This document shows positions 34,309 to 45,557 of a stretch of DNA of 64,000 nt, in pieces. The translations under genes and the position numbers were made by a program. The notes beneath the pieces are model-generated. The model was given only the letters and a program-made list of their open reading frames with translations, was not told the origin of the DNA and ran no database searches. Every line of letters starts with the position of its first letter. Within the stretch, counting starts at the first letter, position 1. This DNA comes from Stentor coeruleus (Eukaryota; Ciliophora; Heterotrichea; Heterotrichida; Stentoridae), in NCBI GenBank assembly GCA_001970955.1, contig MPUH01000209.1, positions 1 to 64,000 of the forward strand, written 5' to 3'.

Positions 34309-37300
34309 ATGTTTAGCAAGCTTGGAATCAGCTTCGCGAGCAATGGAGAGTCTCAGTCTAAGAGCAAAATAAGACCAATTCTTGAAGAAGATCAAATAAT
34401 AGACTTAGCTTCAATGAAAACATTTAAAGACCGTATGAAGACAGTCTCAAGTTTTATAGCCTCTTACAATCCTGAGGCAATATCTACTCCATTTAAAGGA
34501 ACAGACCTCAAACTTACAAGAGATGAAAAAACAGTAATTTTTGGTAGCAAAGACGGCCGTCTTGCAAAGCTAAACATGGAAACCAAAGACATTGTCCTAG
34601 ACACTCACATCGACGACAAGGCCATTTGGACAATTGAGCTCTCAAAAGATGAATCATTAGTCTACGTTGGTGGCCAACACCCAACAATAAAATGTTTCAA
34701 CTTTCATACATTTGAACCAGCAGGCAAATTCTCAGGCCATAAATCAGATGTTTTCCTCATCATAATTTCTTCTGATAACAAATCAATGTATAGCTGTAGT
34801 GAAGATGGAACAGTCAAACTTTGGGATTTAAGCACAAAAGATACTAAAGAATCTAAAGCTAAACATAGAGATATAGCAAAACATAGTAAAGCTGTTCAAG
34901 CTATAGACATAACCCCAGATGGGAGATATTTGATGACAGGAAGTATTGATATGTCTTCTTGTATATTAACAAAAGACTCAGGTGATTGGGCTGTGGCATC
35001 AACTTTAATAAATGATTCTCCTATAATGGCAGTGAAAATATCAGAAACTTTAAAATATGTTGTAACAGGAGATGAAGATGGGAAAGTTATTGCCTGGGAT
35101 TTTTATCAACAAAATAAGCTTAAGGTATTTAAAGATACAGCATCAATTTGGTGTATTGATGTATCAGAAGATGGGGATTTTATAGTCACTGGAGGTAAAA
35201 GTACAAATATTATGTTGTGGGATATGGCTAAAGAAAGAAGATGTATTGAGCTTAAAGGGCATAAACAGATGATAAAAAGCACTGTTATAACAGCAGATCA
35301 GAAGCATGTTGTATCTTTGAGTAATGATTCTAAAGTTATGAAGTGGAAAATCCCGAATTTCGAAGAAAGGACTGTGATAAACACAAACCGGACAGTGATA
35401 AAGCTTTGGTTTTCTAACGAAAATGGTCTTTTATATGCATATATGAAAGTTAATGAAGATTCTTCAGATAAATATATGATAAATGCTTGGAATCTTATCA
35501 ATTACGCTTTAGTCAAAGAGTTCCCTATAAGTGAGCCTAATATTGTTAATTACTATAAAGGCCCTTCAGATAAATACATGTATTTTATATCTAATGCTGA
35601 TGGAATCTACACAATGACTTCATATGATCTTATTGAAGGGCTTAAAGTTACAACCTACCCTCTTGGTCGCATAGAATTTGTATCTTTCTCAGTATCCTTA
35701 GATAATCAATACCTTTTTATAGGCCAAACCTTTAAAATCCTTACTTTTCGTCTTGGCGAAAAGGCAACAATGTATAACTGGCAAATATATCATGGAGGTC
35801 AAGTAAAACAAATTGTCTGTACATCAAATATGAAATATATTCTAAGTGCAGATAGTCTTAATGTTCTCAAACTTATTGATGTTGAGCTTATGGCTGATGA
35901 AAATGTTAGAAATGATTTAGAAGAATTAACTATGTTTAAAGAAGCTGGAAGTGATTTTATTGATATGAAACTCATGAATGAAGATATTGTTGTAATTGTT
36001 TCATATAATTTTACAGTGTTTTGGAGTATCGATAAGAGAACTGTGGTAAAAAAAGTAGATAAACCAAATGTTTCGGATATAGGTTTTTCTTTAGACCAGA
36101 ATTATATATTCTTCAGAACTGGAAGTAAAATCGAGATTTGGACAAGTTCTGATTTTTCTTATAATTGTTTTATTCAATATGATGAAGATTTAAGTTCTTA
36201 TCATATTTCACCTGATAATAAAACAATTGCCGTTAGTCAACATGATGGGAATATTTTGGTTTCAAGAAGCCCTTTAGCTACTAAGACAATTTTCTTATGT
36301 GGCAATCCTTCTGAAAAATGTCAGTTTATTAGTTATGCATCTTCAATTATTGATGACTCTTCAGAGGAGTATAATGGGAATTTTGACGATTGGATTATTG
36401 AGCCTTTTCATTATAATCTTTTGCATTTGTATGCGTTTTACAACTTTGATGAGTACCTAACATTAGCACTTAAACGTAAATCCCCTTTCTTTTGCACAGC
36501 TCTTGGGTTTAGTCCTTTAACAATAGCCCTTGAGGCTGATTATCCAAACTGTATCAATGCAATATTACGTGAGTTAAGAGAAGTTTTTAATGAAAATCCA
36601 TTCGTCTTTTTAAGTATTGAAAGTTGCCTACCAGCTCTTAATGAATGTGGATATGAAAGGTTACATTCTGTTTATGACATTTTATTCTCAGCTACAAAAG
36701 TTGTTGGTCTACCTAAGTTTTGTTCAAATGAGCCGAAATTCCCAGTTCGTGTGATATCTGATTCTTTTATACCTAAAAGAGAGTCTTTTGAACCATCAGT
36801 TGTTTATGCAGAAGAAGGTAAAACTTTAGAATTTCTACAAACATTTGTAAAAGTCCCTCTACTAGCTGGGACATCAGAAAGTATTGAATTTCTTCAAAGT
36901 ATCGAGGATTGTAAAAACTTAAGAATTTATGATACAGAATTCATCCAAACACTTCTTCAAGAAAAATGGAATCAAATCAAATGGGTTGCTTATCTTCAAG
37001 CTATAGTTTATATAGTGTTTTTAGTCCTTTTATCTTTGTATACAGTTGAATATCGAAATGATAGCTTTCTTGTAGCACCTTTTGTCGTAAACTGCCTTTT
37101 TTGTGTTTATGAACTTTCATATTTAGCATCAAGTAAAACTAAATACTTCCAGGATCCTTGGAATTATATTGATATCACAAGAATATTTGCTTTTCTTATT
37201 TATGCTGTGCTTATCTGGGTTAATGTACTTCCTGATGAAGATGGGTTTTTAGCTGCATTGATTCTTATTTCCTGGGTTCGTGGGGTGGCTTATTTCCGTA

Positions 37301-37941
37301 TTTTTAAACAGACACGATATCTTATTAACCTACTTATAACATCTTGTCGCGATATTGCTGCTTTTCTTGTCATTCTTTTTTACTCAACAATCTCATTTGC
37401 CCTTATTTTCTACGCCCTTCTGCCATACAAAGATGAAAACGGTGAGACAATTGAAGACTTTTTTGTATATGCCACTTCATTTTACGATCTTAACCTGGGT
37501 AACTCTAATGTTGAAGGATTTGGTAAGCTTGAATGGGGATTTTATATCTTAGTAACTATTCTTAACCCAATTATTATGATCAATTTGCTTATTTCTATAT
37601 TGGGAGATACTTATGGAACTGCTAGTGAAAATGAATCTGTTAATGATGCTAGGGAACTTATTAAATTGATTTTTGAAGCTGAATTGTTGATGTTTTGGAG
37701 AAGAACTACGATAGATAGAAAATATATTCATGTTTGTGATGAACTAGAGCCAGTGTTTACTGAACAAGAGGATTTGCAAAAGAGAAAAATCAAAATGCTT
37801 AAATCAAGAGTTGTTGGGATGACTGAAAATATGAAGAAAGAAGAGCAGATTATTTTTGAAATGATAAGACTTATACAAGTGAGAAATGCTGCAGTTTCAG
37901 ATCTTATTGAGGATTATGAGTATAAGAAAGCTATTAAGTAG
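34309..37941 (+). CDS. WD40-propeller / TRP-like cation channel fusion
   Basis: A 1,210-aa single-exon protein. Residues about 60-690 contain many WD40-type blades (for example SEDGTVKLWDLSTKD, TGGKSTNIMLWD), enough for one or two propellers. A short ankyrin-like stretch follows at about 730-755 (GFSPLTIALEADYPNCINAI). Residues about 890-1110 form a six-helix ion-transport domain. It has a voltage-sensor-like S4 with few charges (GVAYFRIFKQTRYLINLL), a pore segment around ATSFYDLNLGNSN and a last helix NPIIMINLLISILGDTYG. The last helix and following segment are like those of TRP channels. The tail is a charged helix. Such WD40-channel fusions occur in ciliates. It is probably a non-selective cation channel in plasma or ciliary membrane gated by partners of the propeller. 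Ion selectivity cannot be read from sequence. Confidence 0.88.
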   Translation: MFSKLGISFASNGESQSKSKIRPILEEDQIIDLASMKTFKDRMKTVSSFIASYNPEAISTPFKGTDLKLTRDEKTVIFGSKDGRLAKLNMETKDIVLDTHIDDKAIWTIELSKDESLVYVGGQHPTIKCFNFHTFEPAGKFSGHKSDVFLIIISSDNKSMYSCSEDGTVKLWDLSTKDTKESKAKHRDIAKHSKAVQAIDITPDGRYLMTGSIDMSSCILTKDSGDWAVASTLINDSPIMAVKISETLKYVVTGDEDGKVIAWDFYQQNKLKVFKDTASIWCIDVSEDGDFIVTGGKSTNIMLWDMAKERRCIELKGHKQMIKSTVITADQKHVVSLSNDSKVMKWKIPNFEERTVINTNRTVIKLWFSNENGLLYAYMKVNEDSSDKYMINAWNLINYALVKEFPISEPNIVNYYKGPSDKYMYFISNADGIYTMTSYDLIEGLKVTTYPLGRIEFVSFSVSLDNQYLFIGQTFKILTFRLGEKATMYNWQIYHGGQVKQIVCTSNMKYILSADSLNVLKLIDVELMADENVRNDLEELTMFKEAGSDFIDMKLMNEDIVVIVSYNFTVFWSIDKRTVVKKVDKPNVSDIGFSLDQNYIFFRTGSKIEIWTSSDFSYNCFIQYDEDLSSYHISPDNKTIAVSQHDGNILVSRSPLATKTIFLCGNPSEKCQFISYASSIIDDSSEEYNGNFDDWIIEPFHYNLLHLYAFYNFDEYLTLALKRKSPFFCTALGFSPLTIALEADYPNCINAILRELREVFNENPFVFLSIESCLPALNECGYERLHSVYDILFSATKVVGLPKFCSNEPKFPVRVISDSFIPKRESFEPSVVYAEEGKTLEFLQTFVKVPLLAGTSESIEFLQSIEDCKNLRIYDTEFIQTLLQEKWNQIKWVAYLQAIVYIVFLVLLSLYTVEYRNDSFLVAPFVVNCLFCVYELSYLASSKTKYFQDPWNYIDITRIFAFLIYAVLIWVNVLPDEDGFLAALILISWVRGVAYFRIFKQTRYLINLLITSCRDIAAFLVILFYSTISFALIFYALLPYKDENGETIEDFFVYATSFYDLNLGNSNVEGFGKLEWGFYILVTILNPIIMINLLISILGDTYGTASENESVNDARELIKLIFEAELLMFWRRTTIDRKYIHVCDELEPVFTEQEDLQKRKIKMLKSRVVGMTENMKKEEQIIFEMIRLIQVRNAAVSDLIEDYEYKKAIK

Positions 37942-38981
37942 GATAATTTTAGTCGTAAAAATGCTTAGGATTGAATAGATTGTGGAAGTTTGGTTTTTGG
38001 CGTAAGATTTGAAGAAGTATAGATTGTGTTTTATAGTATTATTATAGTAAATAAAGCTTTGTAGTTTTTATTTTTATCATGATAAATTTAATAAGTTATT
38101 TATGTAAAAAAATATTTTATATACATTTTGCATATTTTTTGATGGACTATGAAATGCTGTTGGTTAAATTGTTGGAGACTATGGAGATTTTTGGAAGATT
38201 AGATGAGAAAATATAGTTAAAAAACTTAGATTATATGGGATATTATAATGAAAGTGCTAGTAAGAATTATTTTAAACTGGGATAGTTGATATTATTGTTA
38301 ATACATACCCTTAAGTTGACTTTTTCAGGAAGATTTAGCATTAGATTAGTTAGAAAGTTTGATTAAACTATTAATGAAATTATTACTCATAATTTCATAT
38401 GATTATATAGGATATGAGTATACTTTAAGTAAATTTGTTATCTTTATATCATGATTATTCGACGATATGATGTTTTTCTTGAGCTTTAGATTTGATTTTA
38501 CATTTAAGCTTTTTATTATAAATCCTTTATAGAGAATTTTACAATTTAAGTTTATTTGTATAGTATGTAATTTTTTTAACTCTATGTTTATACTAGTGCT
38601 AAAGAAAAAGAGTATATATTTATATATTTCAATCATAAACATAATAATAGTAAACCTTACAACATTTAGTAAAAAATGTACTTTTTCTTATCACATTATA
38701 ATCATTATTCTTAAATTCCATAAACTATAAAAAAACTAATACCTAAATATCTAAAACCCATACAAACTATACAATAAAACTTTTTTACACAATGATAACA
38801 AATGTAAATCATCCTTAATACACCAAAACCATCCAAAATTATCTTCAACTTTTTATCAACCAAAAAAGTTTCTTTCCATATTAACTTATAATAAACAAAA
38901 CTACTGTTTATACCAAAAAATATATAAACTTCAATTATCTGTTATCTGAGTTTTTTTTTTATATAGCCTTTTATATTTATA
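37942..38981. other. Intergenic stretch, G-rich then C-rich
   Basis: 37942-38350 is G-rich on + and 38640-38980 is C-rich. A 79-codon minus-strand frame at 38403-38642 is low-complexity and is not supported as a gene. Confidence 0.65.
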
Positions 38982-41087
38982 ATGAATTTAAGTTCTAATT
39001 CAGAGGAAGCGAAAATTCTAGATACAATTAAAAAAGACACAATACATGAAAGACTAGCTTCTGGCTTGCTATGTGCTATGGTTATTCCACTTATTCATTT
39101 CTTTACTGATGCATTTTACAATGGACTATTTAATAACTACTCACTGAAAATTATGATGCTAGGAATGTTTACTTATAATTACTTTTTTAGAAAATCGCTA
39201 CCATCAAGATCAAAAAACTTTGTTTTGATGATTTCAATTGCTGTTACTGAATTATCGAATATTGCTATGGGTGCTTTAGCTGTATTTTATTTTCCTGATT
39301 GCTTAGTATTTTATTCACAGACTTCTACCCTTATTTATGTTTATCATGAAAGCTTTTTGATTTCAAAAACTGTGTTTTTGTGTTTGCTTGCTGCTAAACA
39401 AACAGTAATATGGACTTTTTACACTTATATGTATTCAGGATTCTACCTAAAAGATATTTCAGCCTACATATCAGGGCTCATCTCAGTATTTCTTCTCTAT
39501 ATCCTCGTAGGCTACTATGATTACAAAAAAGATATAAGTCTTTGCAAGTCTAAACTCGAAAATCAAACAATGCACAAAAACATCTTAGCCGTAGTAGATT
39601 CTATATCAGATAGTATACTTATAATAGACCAATCCAATAAAATAATTTTTGCTAACAGTTATGGAAATAAACTCGTAAATTCATCTTCAGCTTCAAATTT
39701 CTTTAAAAGAAAAAAGTATTATCGACGCTATTGTGAGGAAGCCAACAATAAAAAAAAAATCCTCGAAGATATAAATAGTTTATTTAAAACTTCAATAAAC
39801 ACTGAAGTTTGTTTTGGTATTTTACATCAACAAAATGAACTCTTTGAATGGAAAGGTAAGCTTATTTTCTGGAATAATAAAGAATCCATAATTCTCTGTG
39901 GAAGAAATGTTACACATTTAGTAAACATGGAAAAAGAAAGTAGTGAAAGTAAATACAAATCGGCTTTACTTAGAACAGTATCTCATGAATTAAGAACACC
40001 TACAAGTGCAGTTATATCTTTAACACAAATAATAGAATCATCAGAACATTTTTCTCCTGAAAATGCTGAAAGATTAGAAATAATCAAAGACTCTTGTAGT
40101 TATCAGTTATGTCTTATAAATGATTTATTAGATTATGCACAAATCCTTTCAGGATGTTTGAAAATTACGAAAATCTATTTTAATATGCATCAATTATTCT
40201 TAGACTGTATGAAAATTATAAAGGTACAATTAAATGAAAAAGCTGTGAAACTTGAGCTTTCAATAAAAAACATCCCGGATCTTATATGTTCTGATCCATA
40301 TAGACTTAAACAAGTGTTGTTAAATTTATTAAGTAATGCAAGGAAGTTTACTCAAAAAGGGAAAATTATTCTAGAAACAAACTATGAAAAAAATAATGTT
40401 ATGGTTAGATGTAAAGATACAGGTATAGGTATAGCGAAAGAGAAAATTAAAGAACTATTTATACCTTTTGGCACTTTAGAAAGCTCTCAAAATATGAATC
40501 CTCAAGGTGTTGGATTGGGTTTAGTTATTTCTAATATGTTAGTTAAAGAACTTGGTGGAAATGGAATAAAAGTAGATTCTGAAGTTGGTATTGGCTCATG
40601 TTTTAGTTTTTATATACATGTTGATAGTGAATCTTCTAATACAAACTCTGATGTTGCTGAAGAAAATACTAAAATCTTTATGAAGTCTATTTACCCTAAA
40701 ACTATACTTAAAAGGAATGAAATTTTAATTGTTGATGATACTAACTTTAATATTTTAGCTTTGACACAGATACTTAAAAATGAAGGATTTTCATGTTTTT
40801 CAGTTATGAATGGAGAAGATGCTATAAATTCTGTCAAGGCCAGAGACTTTTCTTGTGTTATAATGGATTGTGAAATGCCTATTATGGATGGATGGGAGGC
40901 TTGTAAGAAAATTAACAAGATGTTTGAGGAAAATTTAATAAGAAAAATCCCACCTATTATTGCATATACCGCACATACATCAGAAGTTTATATGAATAAA
41001 TGCAAAGAAGCTGGAATGAAAGATGTGATTATTAAACCATGCACTCCTGAGGATTTGTTGAACAAAGTTAAGTATTGGATGGAATAG
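38982..41087 (+). CDS. Membrane-bound hybrid histidine kinase
   Basis: A 701-aa two-component sensor. About six membrane helices fill residues 25-185 (for example LLCAMVIPLIHFFTDAF). A PAS-type sensor follows at about 200-300 (SISDSILIIDQSNKIIFANS). The HisKA dimerisation domain carries phospho-acceptor His 335 (TVSHELRTPTSAV). The ATPase domain shows the N box (LLNLLSNARKFT), G1 box (CKDTGIGIAKEK) and G2 box (GVGLGLVISNML). A C-terminal receiver domain begins EILIVDDTNFN, has phospho-acceptor Asp 629 (IMDCEMPIMDGW) and ends with the conserved lysine in VIIKPC. All catalytic residues are present. There is no HPt domain, so phosphate must pass to a separate carrier. The stimulus is unknown. 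A damaged paralogue follows 1.7 kb downstream. Confidence 0.96.
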   Translation: MNLSSNSEEAKILDTIKKDTIHERLASGLLCAMVIPLIHFFTDAFYNGLFNNYSLKIMMLGMFTYNYFFRKSLPSRSKNFVLMISIAVTELSNIAMGALAVFYFPDCLVFYSQTSTLIYVYHESFLISKTVFLCLLAAKQTVIWTFYTYMYSGFYLKDISAYISGLISVFLLYILVGYYDYKKDISLCKSKLENQTMHKNILAVVDSISDSILIIDQSNKIIFANSYGNKLVNSSSASNFFKRKKYYRRYCEEANNKKKILEDINSLFKTSINTEVCFGILHQQNELFEWKGKLIFWNNKESIILCGRNVTHLVNMEKESSESKYKSALLRTVSHELRTPTSAVISLTQIIESSEHFSPENAERLEIIKDSCSYQLCLINDLLDYAQILSGCLKITKIYFNMHQLFLDCMKIIKVQLNEKAVKLELSIKNIPDLICSDPYRLKQVLLNLLSNARKFTQKGKIILETNYEKNNVMVRCKDTGIGIAKEKIKELFIPFGTLESSQNMNPQGVGLGLVISNMLVKELGGNGIKVDSEVGIGSCFSFYIHVDSESSNTNSDVAEENTKIFMKSIYPKTILKRNEILIVDDTNFNILALTQILKNEGFSCFSVMNGEDAINSVKARDFSCVIMDCEMPIMDGWEACKKINKMFEENLIRKIPPIIAYTAHTSEVYMNKCKEAGMKDVIIKPCTPEDLLNKVKYWME

Positions 41088-42809
41088 GATATTGTTTATA
41101 TTTAATTTTTTGATTTAATTGTCAATGATTATAAGTTTTTGTTGGTTTTGAGAAAGTAAAATTATAAAATTATTAAATTTAAAATGATTAAAACTGCTTA
41201 AGTTGGTATAAAATGATGTAGAATTTTAAGAGTTTGGAATAAGCAGGAAGAGGATATGTAGATGTATTGCTTAAAAAAATATCATTGTATGAAAAAGACT
41301 AGAATTCGTTTACAATGTAGAAAATTATATTATATATTGGATTTAATAAAAATATAGAAAAACTTAAAAGTAATGTTTAATAAAGGAAGATATTAGAAAT
41401 TTAAACTATTTCTTCTAAAAAGTTTAATCAAAAGATAGTGTAAATTGAGATTAAAAGTTCAAACAGTTTTTAATGTATATAAGGGAAAGCTTAATTTTTA
41501 TCCTCATATTTGAAAAAAAATTCTAATGGAAAGTTTTTAATGTATATAAGGGAAAGCTTAATTTTTATCCTCATATTTGAAAAAAAATTCTAATGGAAAG
41601 CTGTGGATTTCCAAATTTATATAATTAGCACTAAGGAAATAATGGGAATATATGGTCTAAGACTATAAAATTTACAATTAAACTTTTATTATAAATTGAT
41701 GTTTTCTTATAGAACTTGGTATAACTTATATATCCGAAAAGTTTCATATTTTACTTTATAATGCTTGAATAAGGCGAAGAGTAATCAGAAATAATTGCAA
41801 AACTAGCTTAATATTCAAAAATAAGCGTCTTATAAATAGTACATTCATTCTTAATCACTTTCTTCCTATCCTTAAATTATCTAATATTAACAAAATATTT
41901 GGCTAGCTTAGTTCATTATAAATCACTCTCATCCTACTCTAAAATTACCAAATTACCAAAATAACAAAATAACAAAATATTTTATTCCATATAAAATTAA
42001 CAATGAATCCTTCAAAAAAAAAATTAACTTATTTTTAATCAGCCTATAAACTCTACATTCTTCACAGCTAATACACAATAAAAAACATAATAGCCCACTA
42101 AAATTACATAATCAACATACCATAAATTTATATTAAAAAGTAAAAAATAGCGAATTTATATAATTTTTTTATAAACAATATCTATTATCAAATCACAACT
42201 TTCTCTAAATAAAATATATTAAAAGCTTCTCCAAAAATGAAATACTTAATTTATGGGCTGCAATAAATGATATCAAAAAAAATAGCTAAATTTTTATGTA
42301 ATCTTATATGTGAATAATAAAATAATTCCTATTAACTAAAGATTATCCAAACAACTTTATCATATATTAGGTTTTCTAAAATACAATAAATATAAACTAT
42401 ATTTTCTTTATACTTTGCTATATAAACTCATATTACTAATTAGAAATATGCTATTTTTTATATAGCACAATCCTATAATCTATTAAAACACAAACAGATT
42501 TAATATCAATACCTTAAATAACAAGGTTATATACTTAAAAATATATCATACTTCCTTTAAGCTAAATTATATATCAAAATGCTTATTTCATTATACTTAA
42601 TTTCTAAAAAAATCATGAAAATCTTGAAAGCAAAATTCCAATATTCTAAACATTAAAAAACATAAAAAAAAAACCGAAACTTTATATTTACTCCATCATA
42701 AAGCCTCTTTAAATCAGAAAATTTATACTAAACCTCTAAAAAGTCTACCTTTCTCACCTTTTTCACAATTAAACTTCTAATCTCTTTAATTTTCTAAATA
42801 TAATCTTAA
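41088..42809. other. Gene-free stretch with a 67-base tandem duplication
   Basis: Nearly identical 67-base units lie at 41466-41532 and 41533-41599 without an N. The left part is G-rich on + and the right 900 bases are C-rich and G-poor. No gene seen. Confidence 0.65.
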
Positions 42810-45557
42810 ATGGTCAATCATTGGATATACAACATATTCCCAAATAAGCCTTCTGAAGCTGACACAATCTTAAGTAAAATCAAACTTCGTACAGCTTATA
42901 AAAGACTATGTATAGGTGTATGGATAGGTATGCTAATACCATTTGCCCATTTAGTTGCAGACATAATTTCATCTGGAATTTTCTCAAATTATCTACCAAA
43001 ATGTGTTTTTCTTATAGTTTTTAGTGTTAACTACCACTACTTATACGTTATAGCCCTAAAATCACAACAAATTTCAATAATCTCTTGTATTTTAACTGAA
43101 GTAGCAAATTCATCTCTAATCTATGTCGCTATGGCTGTATACCCTGGAGTATCTTATTTATATTCACAGGTTTCATGCTTGGTTTTTATGTTTAATCAGA
43201 GTTTTTTATACCCAAATTTTTGGACAAGTTTTTTTTTAGCTGTAAAACAGACACTGATGTGGGTTGGCTTTGGACTTTATTATTCAAAAATTTCTTCAAA
43301 TGAATTAGCAGTTGCTTTTATTTGTACTATACTACTTATAGTTCTTTACTCTGTTAATACATATTATGAATATTTGAAAGACTTACGTTTATGCAAATCA
43401 AAAATCAAAGTTCAAAGAACACATAAAAACATTTTATCAATAGTCGAAGCTATATCCGATAATGTTCTTATAATCAATCAACAAGGAAAGTTAATTTTTG
43501 CTAACAATTCTGCAAAGAGTTTATTAAAAGACAAACAAGCAAAAGAATATTTCACAGAAACAAAATACTATCGACGTTATCATGATACCCAAGATAACAG
43601 AATATGCATAACAACCGATATAAAAAACCTTTTTACCCATTCCCTTGACCACGAAGTTTTATTTGGCATAATTGAAAAACAAAAAAAATTAACTGAATGG
43701 AAAGGAAAAACTTATTGAATGGGATAGCCAACTTTCCATAATTCTCTGTGGAAGAAATGTTTCACATTTAGTTAAAATAGAAAAAGAATCTCATGAAAAC
43801 CAATACAAATCAGCATTACTTAGAACAGTATCACATGAATTACGTACACCAGCAAGTGCTGTTATATCAATAGCTCAGGTTATTCAATCAACAGAAAGTC
43901 ATACTCCAGAAAATAATGAAAGATTAGAAATAATAAAAGATTCTTGCAATTATCAATTATGTTTAATAAATGACCTTTTAGATTATGCGCAAATATTATC
44001 AGGGATATTAAAAGTTTCTAAGGTTTTTTTTAGTATAGGGGCATTACTTAAAGAATGTGCTAAGATAATACAAATCCAAATACAAGAAAAATTTGTTGTT
44101 TTAAGGGTTGTGGAAAAAAATCTGCCTGAAAAAATATATTCAGATCCACATAAGTTGAAACAAATTGTACTAAATTTATTGAGTAATGCAAGGAAGTTTA
44201 CAACTAAAGGAGAAATTGTTGCTATAGTAAATTATCAATGAAATTTGTAGTTTTATGAATAAAATTTGAAATTTAAATTCTAAATTCCTACTAGTTTTAC
44301 TGAAAAATCTTTGATTGAAGTCTGTTTTTAATCCTGCATATTGGCAAGCTCAGCTAATTTTCCTATTTGATAAATAAGATCCTAGTATTTGCAATCTATC
44401 TTAAGCACTTAACTACAATAATTAGCCAAATTTCTAGTAGCACTAACAACATCTCTATGAGAAAATTTCGAGATAATTTCACATACATCATCATCAGGCT
44501 CTCCAATTTTTTGCTCTTCCAATAGCTATTTTAATGATAAAATCTCATTAACTAAGGCATTATCTGATAAATACTCATATCCTTTGTCAGTTATATCGAA
44601 ATTTATAAAATCTTTAAAATCATCTTCATTAATTTGTTCTGGGTTCTAAGATTAATAAATTATCATCACTCTCATCTATCTGATTTAATTCGAAATTATT
44701 CCAAGCATCAGTAAGAATAATTTTTGATACTTACTTCCAACTTTCTGAAAATTCAAAATGAAATCTTTTAAGTTGTATTCTGAAATAATTTCATTAATAA
44801 TTTCTAATATAATTCATCGAAATTGTCATAAAAAGTTCATATGCTAATGATATGTTGAAGATTTCTTGTAAAGATACAGGTATTGGTATATCTTCAGAAA
44901 AGCTTTGCAAGCTTTTTATCCCTTTTGTTAAACTAGAAAATACGCTTAATCCTCAAGGTGTTGGTTTGGGTCTTGTTATTTCTAATATGTTAGTAAAAGA
45001 ACTTGGAGGAAATGGATTAAAAGTTAAATCTCAAGTTAACAGAGGATCATCATTTGTTTTTTTAATACCAACTGAAGATTTTATAAGTAATATGAATACT
45101 GAAATTGCTGAAGAAAATGCTAATATTTATGTACCTTTAATATATACAAAAACTATATTTTTGAAATATGAGATACTTATTGTTGATGATATGTATTTTA
45201 ATATTATTATCTTAGGTGAGTATATTAAAAATGAAGGACTTACTTTTAGTTATGCATTAAATGGACAAGATGCTATAGATAAAGTTAAAGAAAAAAAAAT
45301 ATTCATGCATTTTAATGGATTGTGAAATGCCTATTATGGATGGGTTTGAGACCACTAGGAGGATTAGAGATATGGGGGAAAATAAAGATATTTTAATAGT
45401 CCCACCGATTTTAGCTTTTACTGCACATCCTTGTGAGGTTATTAGGAGTAAATGCTTACAAGCAAGTATGGATGATGTAATACAGAAACCTTGTCCAATA
45501 GAAACTCTAACAACTACATTGAAATATTGGATTTTTAAGAGTCAGGGAAATTGCTAG
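42810..45557 (+). pseudogene. Interrupted paralogue of the hybrid histidine kinase
   Basis: Aligns end to end with the kinase at 39-41 kb, including six N-terminal membrane helices, PAS, HisKA (TVSHELRTPASAV), ATPase boxes (CKDTGIGIS, GVGLGLVISN) and receiver (MDCEMPIMDGF). Three events break the frame: one extra A in the A-run near 43706, a 607-bp insert at 44233-44839, and one extra A in the A-run near 45292. All catalytic motifs are otherwise intact and substitutions look conservative, so decay is recent or only apparent. The two one-base changes are in homopolymers, where sequencing errors are common. If they are errors, and if the TA-bounded insert is removed from working DNA, this gene could be functional. 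As given, it cannot make the full protein. Confidence 0.85.
44233..44839 (-). mobile_element. TA-bounded insert with a pogo/Tigger transposase 3' remnant
   Basis: Interrupts the kinase paralogue between its N box and G1 box. A TA starts the insert (44233-44234) and another follows it (44840-44841). Removing one TA plus the insert gives NYANDMLKISCKD, the same length as NYEKNNVMVRCKD in the intact kinase. The minus strand encodes the C-terminal tail of a transposase in pieces: KIILTDAWNNFELNQIDES, then GYEYLSDNALVNEILSLK, an acidic part, FSHRDVVSATRNLANYC, and near the end KQTSIKDF. An AW-N helix, an acidic stretch, an SH-x-x-x-x-A helix and a terminal KQTSI-x-DF are the hallmarks of pogo/Tigger transposases. 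It is broken: four in-frame TAA/TAG stops and frame changes, with the DNA-binding and DDE parts absent. Terminal inverted repeats are not obvious. Confidence 0.72.

Noticed and set aside
38403-38642. 79-codon minus-strand open frame
   Set aside because: Almost only Ile, Leu, Lys, Asn and Phe, as expected from random AT-rich sequence, with no domain.
44240-44840. Idea that UAA and UAG code for Gln here, because the Tigger tail and the 27-kb relic have them at Gln-like positions
   Set aside because: Every intact gene in the window ends at one of the three standard stops and avoids all of them internally; C-to-T decay of CAA and CAG explains the pattern.
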